Shown: one piece after another, positions 36,000 to 47,237 of the stretch | Layout: every line of letters starts with the position of its first letter | How positions within the stretch are numbered: the first letter of the stretch is position 1 | Assembly (NCBI RefSeq): GCF_016909575.1 | Contig: NZ_JAFBGA010000002.1 | Span: forward strand, 620,001 to 684,000 | From: Streptomyces sp. HB132 | Lineage (GTDB): Bacteria; Actinomycetota; Actinomycetes; Streptomycetales; Streptomycetaceae | Reading direction: 5' to 3' | DNA: 64,000 nt | Notes under the pieces: model-generated | The model's database searches: none | The model's input: the letters and a program-made list of their open reading frames with translations, nothing else | Told to the model about the DNA's origin: nothing | Position numbers and translations under genes: made by a program

Positions 36000-37721
36000 G
36001 TGTCCGGTACCGGTTCGGTTGAGGAGCTGGGTGCGCACGCAGCGCGGGCCAGGGCCGTCGCTCTGCTGCGCATCCGTGGCAGGGCCACGGCCCTGGCGAT
36101 CCTGCCTGCGGCCGCCGCCGTGGTGCTGCTCGTCGCGAGCGCCCAGGGGCGCATCGCAGGGGTGTGGTCCACGGTCAGCTGGGCCGTGACGGCCTGCGCC
36201 GTCGTGGTCCTGCTGCTCGCCGCGGGGGTCGCCGTCGCGGTGGCCCGCGCACGGCCCGCGGTCAGTCCGACCGTGCCCCTCACCGAGACCGCTGCCCCCG
36301 ATCTCTACCGGCTGGTGCGTGACCTCGCCGACCGGCTCGACGTCCCGGTGCCGTCGGCCGTGGCGCTGACCCCTGACTGCGACAGCTGGCTGGAGGACCG
36401 TACGCACCCCGCCGCGCAGCCGGGAGTGAAGGCCCTCGGGGGTCGCGCGGGGATCCGGCGTGGGAGACGGGTCCCCGCAGCGCCGGTGCTGGTGATCGGC
36501 TCCCCCTTCCTGTGGTGGATGAGGGTCGCCGAACTGCGAGCGGTTCTCGCCCCGGTCGTCGCGGGCACGGGCCCGGCCGCGCACCCCGACATAGCCGCTG
36601 CCCGGCGTTTCGTCCGCGGGCTGGACGCGGCGGTCGCCGATGCCTCCCTGCCCGGTCGGGGCCGTGTGCGCGGGCTTCCCGCTGCCTTCGTGGGGCGGAT
36701 CGCCGGAATGCTGCTGCGCGGCTGCCGCGATCACGCGTCGGAGATGGAGCGTTGCGTCGCCGCCTCGGCCTCGGGACGTGCGCATGAGGTGGACTACGGG
36801 CTGCGGATCGCCGCCCAGGAGCAGGTGGGCCTCGCCTACGCCGGCTGGGACCGGCTGCTGACCCGCGTCGCGCTGCCCGCCTGGCGGATGGGGCGCTGGC
36901 CCTCCCGGCTCGACGCCGGGGTCGTCTCCGCGCTCACGGAGCTCTCCCGGCGCGACCGGTTGGCCGAGGGCTTCACCTCCCGGCTGGGGGAGCGCCCCGC
37001 CTGCGATCTGATCGAGGAGCCGGGCGCCGCCGACGAGGCGGCTTCGCTGCTGGCCGCCCGGCTCTTCCACGGTGGGCCCGCGGAGCCCGGACCCGGCTGG
37101 TCCCCCGTCGACTGGCAGCAGTATCCGGAGGAGGTCGTGGACCGGAAGTGGCGTACCGAGGCCGCCCGCCTGCACCGGGTGCTCGACGCGATGGGGGTGG
37201 CCGTCAACGTCTCCGTGGGCGCACCGGGTGCGGCGGCGGCCGACGGCTCCGCGGTACCCACGCTGGCGCGTGTGATCGACCACCTCGCCACACCCGGCGC
37301 GGACAGCGAGGCACTCGCGGCCGGGATAGGTGCAGCCGTGGCCCGCGACGAGGAGAAGGCGACGCCGCGGCCCCGCGCCTCCTCCGGTGGCGGTACCGCG
37401 CAGGAGAGCGTGGGCGGTGACCACCTCGACCTCTGGGGACCCGTGCCGCCCCCGCTCTTCCCCCTCCAGCCGCCACGTACGGGCACGGAGCTGCTCGCCG
37501 ACCACGTCGTGGCGATGGTCTGCTGCGCGGCCGTGGACACGGCGGGGGCGGCGCCCGGGCTGGACTGGCTCGACGGCCCCGCGCTGCTGGTCGACGGCGG
37601 CCGCAGGTCGGACCTCGGCGCGCCCGTCCTCACGCTGGTCGAGGACGGTGACTCGGAGCCGCTGCTCTCCTGGCTCACCTCGGTGGGAGTGCGCACCGAC
37701 AAACCGGTGCGCCTGGGCTGA
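36000..37721 (+). CDS. Membrane protein of unknown function, M48-protease-like but without HExxH
   Basis: The 573-residue protein has two N-terminal transmembrane helices (ALAILPAAAAVVLLVAS and TACAVVVLLLAAGVAVAVA). The next segment, LYRLVRDLADRLDVPVPSAVALTPDCDSWLEDR, resembles the pre-catalytic part of M48-type peptidases, but no HExxH zinc motif is present. The C-terminal half is soluble with no recognised domain. It is conserved in the purD-purC interval of Streptomyces as I recall. A GTG at 35956 is out of frame, so the GTG at 36000 is used. An inactive protease-fold role is only a suggestion. Confidence 0.7.
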   Translation: MSGTGSVEELGAHAARARAVALLRIRGRATALAILPAAAAVVLLVASAQGRIAGVWSTVSWAVTACAVVVLLLAAGVAVAVARARPAVSPTVPLTETAAPDLYRLVRDLADRLDVPVPSAVALTPDCDSWLEDRTHPAAQPGVKALGGRAGIRRGRRVPAAPVLVIGSPFLWWMRVAELRAVLAPVVAGTGPAAHPDIAAARRFVRGLDAAVADASLPGRGRVRGLPAAFVGRIAGMLLRGCRDHASEMERCVAASASGRAHEVDYGLRIAAQEQVGLAYAGWDRLLTRVALPAWRMGRWPSRLDAGVVSALTELSRRDRLAEGFTSRLGERPACDLIEEPGAADEAASLLAARLFHGGPAEPGPGWSPVDWQQYPEEVVDRKWRTEAARLHRVLDAMGVAVNVSVGAPGAAAADGSAVPTLARVIDHLATPGADSEALAAGIGAAVARDEEKATPRPRASSGGGTAQESVGGDHLDLWGPVPPPLFPLQPPRTGTELLADHVVAMVCCAAVDTAGAAPGLDWLDGPALLVDGGRRSDLGAPVLTLVEDGDSEPLLSWLTSVGVRTDKPVRLG

Positions 37722-37931
37722 GAGCGCGGCCGACGATCCGCCGAATGTACGACCGTCCGTCCACATGAATGGCGAAATGGGCGGAATGTTCCGGTGATGC
37801 ACGGAGAATCCGGTTCCGTGCGCGTTGATTCGCGACGAACGGTGACGGAGTGCGTGCTTAATGTGATGTGCTGGGGGTGGCGTCGGCGTCCGGCGCATCG
37901 CAGGTGCCGGGGGGCGAGGGAGGGGTGCGGT

Positions 37932-39395
37932 ATGGGGGCGGAGCAGATCCGGCGGTGGGAATCGGGTGCCCTCGCGCATGCCGTGAGCGACCCCTTCGGG
38001 CAGGGCCCGCTGCCCTGGCTGCGCGGCAGCGAGCACTACTTCGACGACACGGGCCAGGTCGTCCCCTGGTACGCGGCCCCCGAGCTCGGCCGCGGTGGAA
38101 CGGGCGGCGGGACGCGCACCGCCGACGACGTCCGGCAGCAGATCAAGGGCTTCGTGTCTCCCGGTGCCGCGGCACCCGGCGAGGCGATCGACTTCCACAT
38201 CACCGTGGACCCGCCTCAGCAGTTCTCCGTCGACGTCTACCGCATCGGGCACTACGCGGGCGACGGAGCCGCCAAGATCACCACCAGCCCCCGTCTGTCC
38301 GGCATCGTCCAGCCGGCACCGATGACCGCCGAGCGGACCGTCTCCTGCCACCACTGGTGGCTCTCCTGGAGGCTGCAGATCCCCAGCTACTGGTCGGTCG
38401 GCGCATACGTCGCCGTGCTCACCACGGCCGACGGCCACCGCTCGCACGTCCCCTTCACGGTCCGGGACGAACATCCGGCGGATCTGCTGCTCCTGCTGCC
38501 CGACGTCACCTGGCAGGCGTACAACCTCTATCCGGAGGACGGCCGGACGGGCGCGAGCCTCTATCACGCCTGGGACGAGCGAGGCAGGCTGCTGGGCGAG
38601 GAGGACGCCGCCGTCACCATCTCCTTCGACCGCCCGTACGCGGGCGCGGGCCTCCCTCTCCACGTCGGCCACGCCTACGACTTCATCCGCTGGGCCGAAC
38701 GCTACGGCTACGACCTCGCGTACGCCGACGCGCGCGACCTGCACGCCGGCCGTGTGGACCCCAGTCGCTACCGTGGCCTGGTCTTCCCCGGCCACGACGA
38801 GTACTGGTCGGTGCCGATGCGCCGCACGGCTGAGCTCGCCCGGGACTCCGGCACCTCACTCGTCTTCCTCTCGGCGAACACCATGTACTGGCAGGTCGGC
38901 CTCGGCCCGTCCCCCTCGGGGAGCCCGGACCGCCTGCTCACCTGCCGCAAGCGCCGGGGCCCGGGGAAGTCCGCGTTGTGGCGTGAGATCGACCGCCCGG
39001 AGCAGCAACTGCTCGGCATCCAGTACGCGGGCCGGGTCCCCGACCCCCATCCGCTGGTGGTGCGGAACGCCGGCCACTGGCTGTGGGAAGCCACCGGGGC
39101 GGCGGAGGGCGATGAGATCGACGGCCTGGTCGCAGGCGAGGCCGACCGCTACTTCCCGCGCACCGCGCTGCCCGATCACGAGAGCCGCATGCTGCTCGCG
39201 CATTCCCCGTACACGGACGGTGACGGGGCCACCCGGCACCAGGAGACCTCGCTGTACCGCGCCCCGTCCGGCGCGCTCGTCTTCGCCTCGGGCACCTTCG
39301 CCTGGTCCCCCGCGCTGGACCGCCCCGGCCATGTCGACCCCCGGATCCAGCGGGCCACGGCGAATCTGCTCGACCGGATCTGCAAGCGGGACTGA
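37932..39395 (+). CDS. N,N-dimethylformamidase large-subunit-like protein
   Basis: This 487-residue protein resembles the beta (large) subunit domain of N,N-dimethylformamidase. Blocks include FVSPGAAAPGEAIDFHITVD, VDVYRIGHYAGDGA, LLLPDVTWQAYNLYPEDG, and FPGHDEYWSVPMRRT, the last carrying conserved histidine, glutamate and tyrosine residues near the metal site. No small subunit gene is adjacent, so the true substrate is uncertain; many actinomycete homologues are solitary. The ATG follows GGCGAGGGAGGGGTGCGGT. It is transcribed toward purC. Confidence 0.85.
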   Translation: MGAEQIRRWESGALAHAVSDPFGQGPLPWLRGSEHYFDDTGQVVPWYAAPELGRGGTGGGTRTADDVRQQIKGFVSPGAAAPGEAIDFHITVDPPQQFSVDVYRIGHYAGDGAAKITTSPRLSGIVQPAPMTAERTVSCHHWWLSWRLQIPSYWSVGAYVAVLTTADGHRSHVPFTVRDEHPADLLLLLPDVTWQAYNLYPEDGRTGASLYHAWDERGRLLGEEDAAVTISFDRPYAGAGLPLHVGHAYDFIRWAERYGYDLAYADARDLHAGRVDPSRYRGLVFPGHDEYWSVPMRRTAELARDSGTSLVFLSANTMYWQVGLGPSPSGSPDRLLTCRKRRGPGKSALWREIDRPEQQLLGIQYAGRVPDPHPLVVRNAGHWLWEATGAAEGDEIDGLVAGEADRYFPRTALPDHESRMLLAHSPYTDGDGATRHQETSLYRAPSGALVFASGTFAWSPALDRPGHVDPRIQRATANLLDRICKRD

Positions 39396-39668
39396 ATCCT
39401 GGGTGCCGAACCCGGAGCGGTTCATCCACCGCTGCGGACGTGAGCCCGTGCGGCTTCCCGACCGTGCGGTTCCACAATGCTGTTGCCGTGTCCTCACCCG
39501 GCGGTCCGCCCCGCCGGGTGAGGACACCGACGAGGACGACGACCGCGCCGGTCCGCGGACCCGCCGCGGGATCCGGCTCCTCGTCCCACGGTGCGACCCC
39601 TGGCGGCGCGGCTCCTTCGCATGCGGGACAATCGGAACGACTCCTGGATCAACCTACGCGGAGGCAGC

Positions 39669-40595
39669 GTGTCCGGTTTCGTAGAAAAGCCCGAGCCCGT
39701 GCAGGTGCCGGGGCTCACCCACCTGCACACCGGCAAGGTGCGCGACCTGTACCGGAACGAGGCGGGTGACCTCGTGATGGTCGCCAGCGACCGTATGTCC
39801 GCGTACGACTGGGTCCTGCCCAGCGAGATTCCGGACAAGGGCCGTGTGCTCACCCAGCTGTCGCTGTGGTGGTTCGACCAGCTTGCCGACCTGGTCCCCA
39901 ACCATGTGCTGTCGGCGGAGCTTCCCGCCGGTGCGCCCGCCGACTGGGCCGGCCGGACCCTGATCTGCCGCTCGCTGCGGATGGTCCAGGTCGAGTGCGT
40001 GGCGCGCGGATACCTGACCGGCTCCGGCCTGACCGAGTACGACGCGACCCGCACGGTCTGCGGTCTCGCGCTGCCCGAGGGCCTCGTCGACGGCTCCGAG
40101 CTCCCGGCACCGATCTTCACCCCGGCCACGAAGGCCGCGGTCGGAGAGCACGACGAGAACGTGTCGTACGAGGAGGTCGCCCGGGAGGTCGGCCCCGAGA
40201 CGGCGGCGGCGCTCCGCCGGACGACGCTCGACGTCTACGGCCGTGCCCGGGACATCGCCCGTGAGCGCGGGATCATCCTCGCCGACACGAAGTTCGAGTT
40301 CGGCTTCGCGCCGACCGCGGACGGGGGAGAGGAGCTGATCCTCGCGGACGAGGTGCTGACGCCGGACTCCTCCCGTTTCTGGCCTGCCGAGGCATGGGAG
40401 CCCGGGAAGGCGCAGCCGTCCTACGACAAGCAGTTCGTGCGTGACTGGCTGACCTCGCCGGCCTCCGGCTGGGACCGTCACGGCGAGCAGCCGCCCCCGC
40501 CGCTGCCTCAGGAGATCGTCGAAGCGACCCGCGCCAAGTACCTGGAGGCGTACGAGCTTCTCACCGGCCTCAAGTGGCCGGTCGAGGGGAGCTGA
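39669..40595 (+). CDS. purC: Phosphoribosylaminoimidazole-succinocarboxamide synthase (SAICAR synthetase)
   Basis: The 308-residue protein shows GKVRDLYR, MVASDRMSAYD, RSLRMVQVECVARGYLTGSG and LADTKFEFGF, the standard SAICAR synthetase blocks for ATP, Asp and CAIR binding. It catalyses the eighth step of IMP synthesis. The GTG start is preceded by GGAGGCAGC. A 15-bp stem hairpin follows the stop codon at once and separates it from a convergent tRNA-Gly gene. Confidence 0.96.
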   Translation: MSGFVEKPEPVQVPGLTHLHTGKVRDLYRNEAGDLVMVASDRMSAYDWVLPSEIPDKGRVLTQLSLWWFDQLADLVPNHVLSAELPAGAPADWAGRTLICRSLRMVQVECVARGYLTGSGLTEYDATRTVCGLALPEGLVDGSELPAPIFTPATKAAVGEHDENVSYEEVAREVGPETAAALRRTTLDVYGRARDIARERGIILADTKFEFGFAPTADGGEELILADEVLTPDSSRFWPAEAWEPGKAQPSYDKQFVRDWLTSPASGWDRHGEQPPPPLPQEIVEATRAKYLEAYELLTGLKWPVEGS

Positions 40596-40598
40596 CGG

Positions 40599-40633
40599 AA
40601 GAAGGCCCCGGTCACGAGGACCGGGGCCTTCTT
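40599..40633. terminator. Bidirectional terminator between purC and tRNA-Gly
   Basis: AAGAAGGCCCCGGTC pairs perfectly with GACCGGGGCCTTCTT around ACGAG. With T-runs on both sides it can end transcription of purC on the plus strand and of the tRNA on the minus strand. Confidence 0.85.
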
Positions 40634-40636
40634 GTG

Positions 40637-40712
40637 TGGAGCGAACGACGAGGTTCGAACTCGCGACCTCAACCTTGGCAAGGTTGCGCTCTACCAGCTG
40701 AGCTACGTTCGC
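40637..40712 (-). tRNA. tRNA-Gly(GCC)
   Basis: The minus strand folds into a 76-nt tRNA: acceptor GCGAACG/CGTTCGC, anticodon stem CAACC/GGTTG with loop TTGCCAA (anticodon GCC), T loop TTCGAAC, and an encoded CCA (TGG at 40637-40639). A near twin is at 42864-42936. Confidence 0.95.
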
Positions 40713-40734
40713 ATGCGCCGTGGCGCGGTGCCTA

Positions 40735-41193
40735 CTATACCCAACCTCTCTCGTGGTCGAGACGCGCTGCCGCACGACGGTTTTCGGCTTCGAGTCCTGA
40801 GTACGCCACCGGGAGGCAGCCACGCACGGTCCCTGGGGCCGAGGACGTCCGCGCCGCGATCTCCGCGACCGGCGCCCTGCCCGCTGCGGGTTCGGGACCC
40901 GCCTTCCGCGAGGTCAACGGGGAGTCTCCGGTCGAAGGCCGTAGCGGCCACCAACTCCGTTTCCACGGAGCGTCTCCCGCGCGCACGGTACGGACGACCC
41001 CGGTCGCCGACCGCTCGGGGGAACGAACGCCCGGGACGCCCGCACCGGGATCCGCCCCAGGCTCCCGGGAGCCGTGACTCGGCACGGTCACGGTCAGGGG
41101 GCCGGGCTGCGCCGCCCGCAGCGATGTGGCGGTCTTCACACCGCCGCTGCCGGGGCCTCCGGGGCCAGGACGAGGGATTCGGGCGGGCGTCAT
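40735..41193 (-). pseudogene. Response regulator gene with lost receiver domain (LuxR type)
   Basis: The frame begins with ATGA overlapping the stop of the upstream histidine kinase, as in intact kinase-regulator pairs, and MTPARI matches their usual first residues. The next segment is badly damaged: the part that should carry the phospho-acceptor Asp and the first helices is missing, leaving only traces such as VKTATSLRAAQPG, VTVPSHG and IRTVRAG-like GVVRTVRAG. The C-terminal HTH is still readable (GRAPVAEIAARTSSAPGTVR, ENRRAAARLDHERGWV), with odd substitutions. A 152-residue product could be made but could not receive phosphate. Confidence 0.78.
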
Positions 41194-42503
41194 CCGTTCG
41201 CCGGCGCGGAGGGCGCGGCGGGTGCGGCGGGTGCGGCGGGCGCGGCGGGCGCGGAGGGTGCGGCGCTCTGCCGCGCGGGCAGCGGGACAGCGGCGGTCAG
41301 ATGGAACCGCCCGTCGCCGACCGGCCCCGCCTCCAGCGAACCGCCGACCGCGGCCAGCCGTTCCCGGAGCCCGTGGAGCCCTGAGCCGCCGCCGGTGGTC
41401 CCGGCCCTGTCCGGCGTCACGCCGTCGTTCTCCACCACAAGCCGGATCCCGTCCCGCACCGTCTCCAGCCGGATGTCACACCGCCGGGGATCGCCGTGCC
41501 GCAGCACGTTGGTTGCTGCCTCGCGCACCGCCCAGCCGAGCGCCGACTGCACCTGGGCGGGCAGCAGCCCGCCGTCGCCGTGGACCGCACACTCGATTCC
41601 GGCCGCCCGCAAGACCCCCTGGGCCCCCAGCAGTTCCGTACGGAGGTCGGCTTCCCGGTATCCCCGTACGACGTCCCGGACCTCCTGCTGGGAGGTGCGG
41701 GCGATGCGCTGCACCTCGACCATCTGGTCCATGGCCGAGGGCTTCCCGCGTTGTGCCAGCTCGACAGCGAGTTCGCTCTTCAGCGCGATCACCGCCAGAT
41801 TCCGGCCCAGGACGTCGTGCATGTCCCGTCCGAACCGCAGTCGCTCCTCGGCGACCGCCAACCGGGTTTTCACGTCCTGGGCTTCGCGGAGTTGCGACAT
41901 CACGCCGAGAGTCCAGGCGGACAGCCGGGCGGTCACGGCGAGCAGTCCGACGCCGAAGCCCACTCCGAGGAAGGTCTGGAGCGCGAATGGCCCGCCTCCG
42001 CCGGCCAGCGAAGTACCGCCGCTCACACCCACCGACAGACATGCCAGGGCCACGGCGGACACCCACATGGGCGCGATCAGGACGAGCGAGGTCGTGAACG
42101 GCAGGGCCGCGGCGGACAGGGCCACCGGCAGCTCGGGAAACTCCTCGGGTCCGGTGTACGCACCGAGTCCGAGGAGGCCCGCGGTGTTCGCGAGCATCAG
42201 AACTGCCCCGAGCGCGGGCAACGGCCGGTCGACGGTTCCCTGCCCCAGGTAGGCCGCCATGGACCGGGCCACCAGAGGGGTCGAAACGAATCCCTGGGCG
42301 ATCGCCACCATGACCGTTCCGGATATCAGCGCGAAAGGCGCGCCGGACTCGCGCACGGGCCCGGTGACCGAGAGCAGCGCCTGGGGCACGATCGACATCC
42401 AGACCAGGGAGTGCAGGGTGCCGCGCGTGTAAAGATCGATCTTGTCGAAGCCGTTGCGGCCCTTCCAGCGCCGCACCTGCGCCCCTATCCACACAGCACG
42501 CAT
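41190..42503 (-). CDS. Sensor histidine kinase (HisKA_3 type)
   Basis: The 437-residue protein has about six transmembrane helices in the first 230 residues, then the HisKA_3 dimerisation domain with the phospho-acceptor histidine in FGRDMHDVLGRNLAVIALKS and a C-terminal HATPase with REAATNVLRHG, VVENDGV and GGSGLHGLRERLAAVGG. The C-terminus adds an Ala/Pro repeat tail (APAAPAAPAAP). The start ATG at 42503 fits MRAVWIGAQVRRWKGRNGFD; one at 42593 is possible. Its overlapping partner gene lacks a receiver domain, so the kinase seems orphaned. Confidence 0.88.
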   Translation of the reverse strand: MRAVWIGAQVRRWKGRNGFDKIDLYTRGTLHSLVWMSIVPQALLSVTGPVRESGAPFALISGTVMVAIAQGFVSTPLVARSMAAYLGQGTVDRPLPALGAVLMLANTAGLLGLGAYTGPEEFPELPVALSAAALPFTTSLVLIAPMWVSAVALACLSVGVSGGTSLAGGGGPFALQTFLGVGFGVGLLAVTARLSAWTLGVMSQLREAQDVKTRLAVAEERLRFGRDMHDVLGRNLAVIALKSELAVELAQRGKPSAMDQMVEVQRIARTSQQEVRDVVRGYREADLRTELLGAQGVLRAAGIECAVHGDGGLLPAQVQSALGWAVREAATNVLRHGDPRRCDIRLETVRDGIRLVVENDGVTPDRAGTTGGGSGLHGLRERLAAVGGSLEAGPVGDGRFHLTAAVPLPARQSAAPSAPAAPAAPAAPAAPSAPANG

Positions 42504-42667
42504 CCCCCTCGGCCCCGTCGGGGCGCAGCCACTCGGATCCCGTCGGAACCACCGCTGCCCAGCAAACACCGGGAGATTCGTCCGGGCCAACATCACCGGC
42601 CCCGCACCAGTCGCCTCACGGGCAGGCCGTGCCGGCTCCGTCGGCCTCCGAGCGGCCCGAGGAGTCA

Positions 42668-42704
42668 GCCGGGAGACGCGGAGAGAGCCGGGAGACGCGG
42701 AGGG
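42668..42704 (+). repeat. Short tandem repeat upstream of the kinase
   Basis: GCCGGGAGACGCGGAGA occurs about twice in a row in the 360-bp gap between the kinase start and tRNA-Gly. The gap contains no gene. Confidence 0.5.
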
Positions 42705-42822
42705 GGAGAGATCCGGATCACACTGCCCCGATGCCGTCACCACCGCCCCGATGGCGCCTGGACGGCCGTTCCGGTTTCTTCGACGCCCATGAAGCGCGCC
42801 ATGCGCCGATAACCGGAAACGC

Positions 42823-42856
42823 CAAAGGCCCCGGTCGATATCGACCAGGGCCTTTG
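42823..42856. terminator. Terminator beside the second tRNA-Gly
   Basis: CAAAGGCCCCGGTCGA pairs with TCGACCAGGGCCTTTG with one mismatch and a 2-base loop (TA). It is placed to stop transcription of the tRNA cluster on the minus strand. Confidence 0.8.
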
Positions 42857-42863
42857 AATCAAG

Positions 42864-42936
42864 AGCGGACGACCAGGTTCGAACTGGCGACCTCAACCTT
42901 GGCAAGGTTGCGCTCTACCAACTGAGCTACGTCCGC
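42864..42936 (-). tRNA. tRNA-Gly(GCC), second copy
   Basis: The 73-nt gene has acceptor GCGGACG/CGTCCGC, the same anticodon arm as the first copy (CAACC-TTGCCAA-GGTTG) and T loop TTCGAAC; CCA is not encoded. It differs from the first tRNA-Gly mainly in the acceptor and T stems. Confidence 0.95.
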
Positions 42937-43015
42937 ATTGCTGCCACTCGGCTTTCACCGGTGGAGCGCTCACCACTCTACCTGATCCACTGAGTGATCC
43001 GGTAAGGCAGTGCAG

Positions 43016-43087
43016 AGCGGGTGACAGGAATTGCACACTGCGCCTTCCCCCTGGAAGGGGGATGTTCTACTACTGAACTACACCCGC
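43016..43087 (-). tRNA. tRNA-Gly(TCC)
   Basis: The 72-nt gene folds with acceptor GCGGGTG/CACCCGC, anticodon stem TCCCC/GGGGA with loop CTTCCAG (anticodon TCC), and the T loop TGCAATT, which departs from the usual TTCAA/TTCGA. CCA is not encoded. It lies 80 bp upstream of the Gly(GCC) copy on the same strand and is probably co-transcribed with it. Confidence 0.93.
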
Positions 43088-43240
43088 ACGCTGCGTGGGA
43101 CTCGGCTTTTCGGCCTTGCCCTTCGGCGTGCTCCAGACTCTAGCCGACCTGCAGGGGTGTTGTGCAAGTCGGCTCCCCGGGGTGTCCCGCGGGGGGGCAG
43201 GCCGGCGCCGGCCCGGAATGGAACATTCCGGGCGCTGCCC

Positions 43241-43576
43241 TCAACTGGCCGCGTCGAACGCCTCGTAGACCTTCTTGGGGATCCGGCCGCGGGCCGGCAC
43301 CTCCATGCGGTGCGAGCGGGCCCAGGCGCGCACGGCCGCGGGGTCCGGGGCGAGCGAAGTGTGGTGGTACGACACCGGAGCCCTGCCTCGCTTGCCGGTT
43401 TTTGTCTGCTTTCGGCCCGCCGCCACGTACGGAGCCAGCGCCTTACGCAGTTTCTTTGCATTGGCGGGATTCAGGTCGATCTCGTACGACTTACCGTCCA
43501 GGGAGAAGGTGACCGTTTCCGCCGCTTCTCCCCCGTCGATGTCGTCGGAGAGCGTGACCACTACGCGCTGAGCCAC
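43241..43576 (-). CDS. lsrL: Lsr2-family nucleoid protein, LsrL-type
   Basis: The 111-residue protein has the Lsr2 dimerisation half ([44 protein letters not shown]) and a C-terminal DNA-binding half ([20 protein letters not shown], with the RGR AT-hook-like motif). Lsr2 proteins bridge AT-rich DNA and silence horizontally acquired genes. Streptomyces has two; the copy beside purS is the one called LsrL (my recollection of SCO4076). The GTG start follows AAAGGACCG. The 390-bp gap to purS is AT-rich for this genome and holds divergent promoters. Confidence 0.93.
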   Translation of the reverse strand: MAQRVVVTLSDDIDGGEAAETVTFSLDGKSYEIDLNPANAKKLRKALAPYVAAGRKQTKTGKRGRAPVSYHHTSLAPDPAAVRAWARSHRMEVPARGRIPKKVYEAFDAAS

Positions 43577-43964
43577 GGATATCGGTCCTTTCCTGCGGCA
43601 CCGGCGCGGCTGACATGCACGGATGCCGGCCTTCCGGCGGCTGGGCGGATGCGGATCGACTGCTGTCGACTGTTCCGGGGCAACCATGCTTTCCCGGGTA
43701 TTCATTTGTACAGCGGTGAGGGCCGCATTGTGAAGCCCGGGCAATTGCATCCGCGTGTTGCCTCCGCGTGTCCTCGTGCAATCCGGGTGAAGATTCTTTC
43801 TTCCCAGGACTTTTCACCGGCGTTCTTGCCTCCGATATCTGGCCGTGATCAGGCCGCGTTGATATCTACCCGCGTAGAATTTCTGGACGGGTACGCTGAG
43901 TGGACCCGCGGGGATCTGGGGAACCCCTCGGAGACACAGCCGCACCACACCACCGGGAGTGCCA

Positions 43965-44216
43965 GTGGCACGCGTCGTAGTCGACGTCATGCTCAAGCCG
44001 GAGATCCTCGACCCGCAGGGACAGGCTGTGCAGCGCGCACTGCCCCGTCTCGGCTTCGACGGAATCGCGGACGTTCGTCAGGGAAAGCGTTTCGAACTCG
44101 AGGTCGAGGGGCCGGTCGACGACGCCGCCCTCGCCCGTATCAACGAGCTGGCCGAAACCTTCCTCGCCAACACCGTCATCGAGGACTTCACCGTCAAGGT
44201 GGAGGAGGAGAAGTGA
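43965..44216 (+). CDS. purS: Phosphoribosylformylglycinamidine synthase subunit PurS
   Basis: The 83-residue protein, starting [20 protein letters not shown] and ending with FTVKVEEEK, has typical PurS length. It bridges PurQ and PurL in the FGAM synthetase complex. The GTG at 43965 follows GGGAG; another GTG two codons upstream is less likely. It overlaps purQ by 4 bp (GTGA), starting the purSQL operon. Confidence 0.95.
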   Translation: MARVVVDVMLKPEILDPQGQAVQRALPRLGFDGIADVRQGKRFELEVEGPVDDAALARINELAETFLANTVIEDFTVKVEEEK

Positions 44217-44889
44217 CCACCCGTATCGGCGTCGTCACTTTTCCCGGCACGCTCGACGACCAGGACAGCCTCCGGGCCGTGCGGATCGCCGGCGCCGAAC
44301 CCGTATCCCTCTGGCACCGCGACAAGGACCTCCACCAGGTCGACGCGGTCATCCTGGCGGGCGGATTCAGTTACGGCGACTATCTGCGCGCCGGTGCCAT
44401 CTCGCGTTTCTCGCCGGTGATGGAGACCGTCATCGAGCAGGCGAAGGGCGGCATGCCGGTCCTCGGCATCTGCAACGGATTCCAGATCCTGACCGAGGCG
44501 CACCTGTTGCCCGGCGCGATGCTGCGCAACAACCACCTCCACTTCATCTGCCGCGACCAGAAGCTGCGGGTGGAGAACGCGGAGACCGCCTGGACCTCGG
44601 ACTACACCGCGGGCCAGGAGATCTCCGTACCGCTGAAGAACGTGGACGGCCGGTACACCGCCGACGAGCGCACGCTCGACGCGCTGGAGGCCGAGGGCCG
44701 CGTCGCCTTCCGCTACGCCGACGTCAACCCGAACGGTTCGCTGCGCGACATCGCGGGCATCACCAACGCCGCGGGCAACATCGTCGGTCTGATGCCGCAC
44801 CCGGAGCACGCCGTCGAGCCGCTGATCGGCACCGGTCGCACCGACGGCCTGGGTTTTTTCACCTCGATCATCAAGAAGCTGGTCAACGC

Positions 44890-44893
<4 letters not shown>
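44213..44893 (+). CDS. purQ: Phosphoribosylformylglycinamidine synthase, glutaminase subunit
   Basis: The 226-residue class I glutamine amidotransferase has [16 protein letters not shown], the nucleophile motif GICNGFQ, and MPHPEHA with the catalytic histidine and glutamate. It supplies ammonia from glutamine to PurL. Both ends overlap neighbours by 4 bp (GTGA with purS, ATGA with purL), implying tight translational coupling. Confidence 0.97.
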
Positions 44894-47139
<2,246 letters not shown>

Positions 47140-47153
47140 GTTCTGCCTGTACC

Positions 47154-47194
47154 GCCGAAGCCCCCGTCCGGGTCGACCGGACGGGGGCTTCGGC
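47154..47194 (+). terminator. Terminator after purL
   Basis: GCCGAAGCCCCCGTCCGG pairs perfectly with CCGGACGGGGGCTTCGGC around GTCGA, 15 bp after the purL stop codon. Confidence 0.88.
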
Positions 47195-47211
47195 GTTCCC
47201 CTTGATGGAAA

Positions 47212-47227
47212 TTACGTAACTACGTAA
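47212..47227. promoter_or_regulatory. Palindrome TTACGTA-AC-TACGTAA, likely operator
   Basis: A perfect 7-2-7 inverted repeat lies 10 bp before the ATG of the following HTH gene, in an otherwise GC-rich stretch. Its position over the start region suits autoregulation. Confidence 0.7.
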
Positions 47228-47237
47228 GGTTGTGGCT

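Noticed and set aside
41195..41280. Possible CRISPR or tandem-repeat array (GCGGGTGCGGCG units)
   Set aside because: The repeats are codon repeats of the Ala/Pro tail of the histidine kinase, with no spacers; no CRISPR array or cas gene is seen anywhere in the window.
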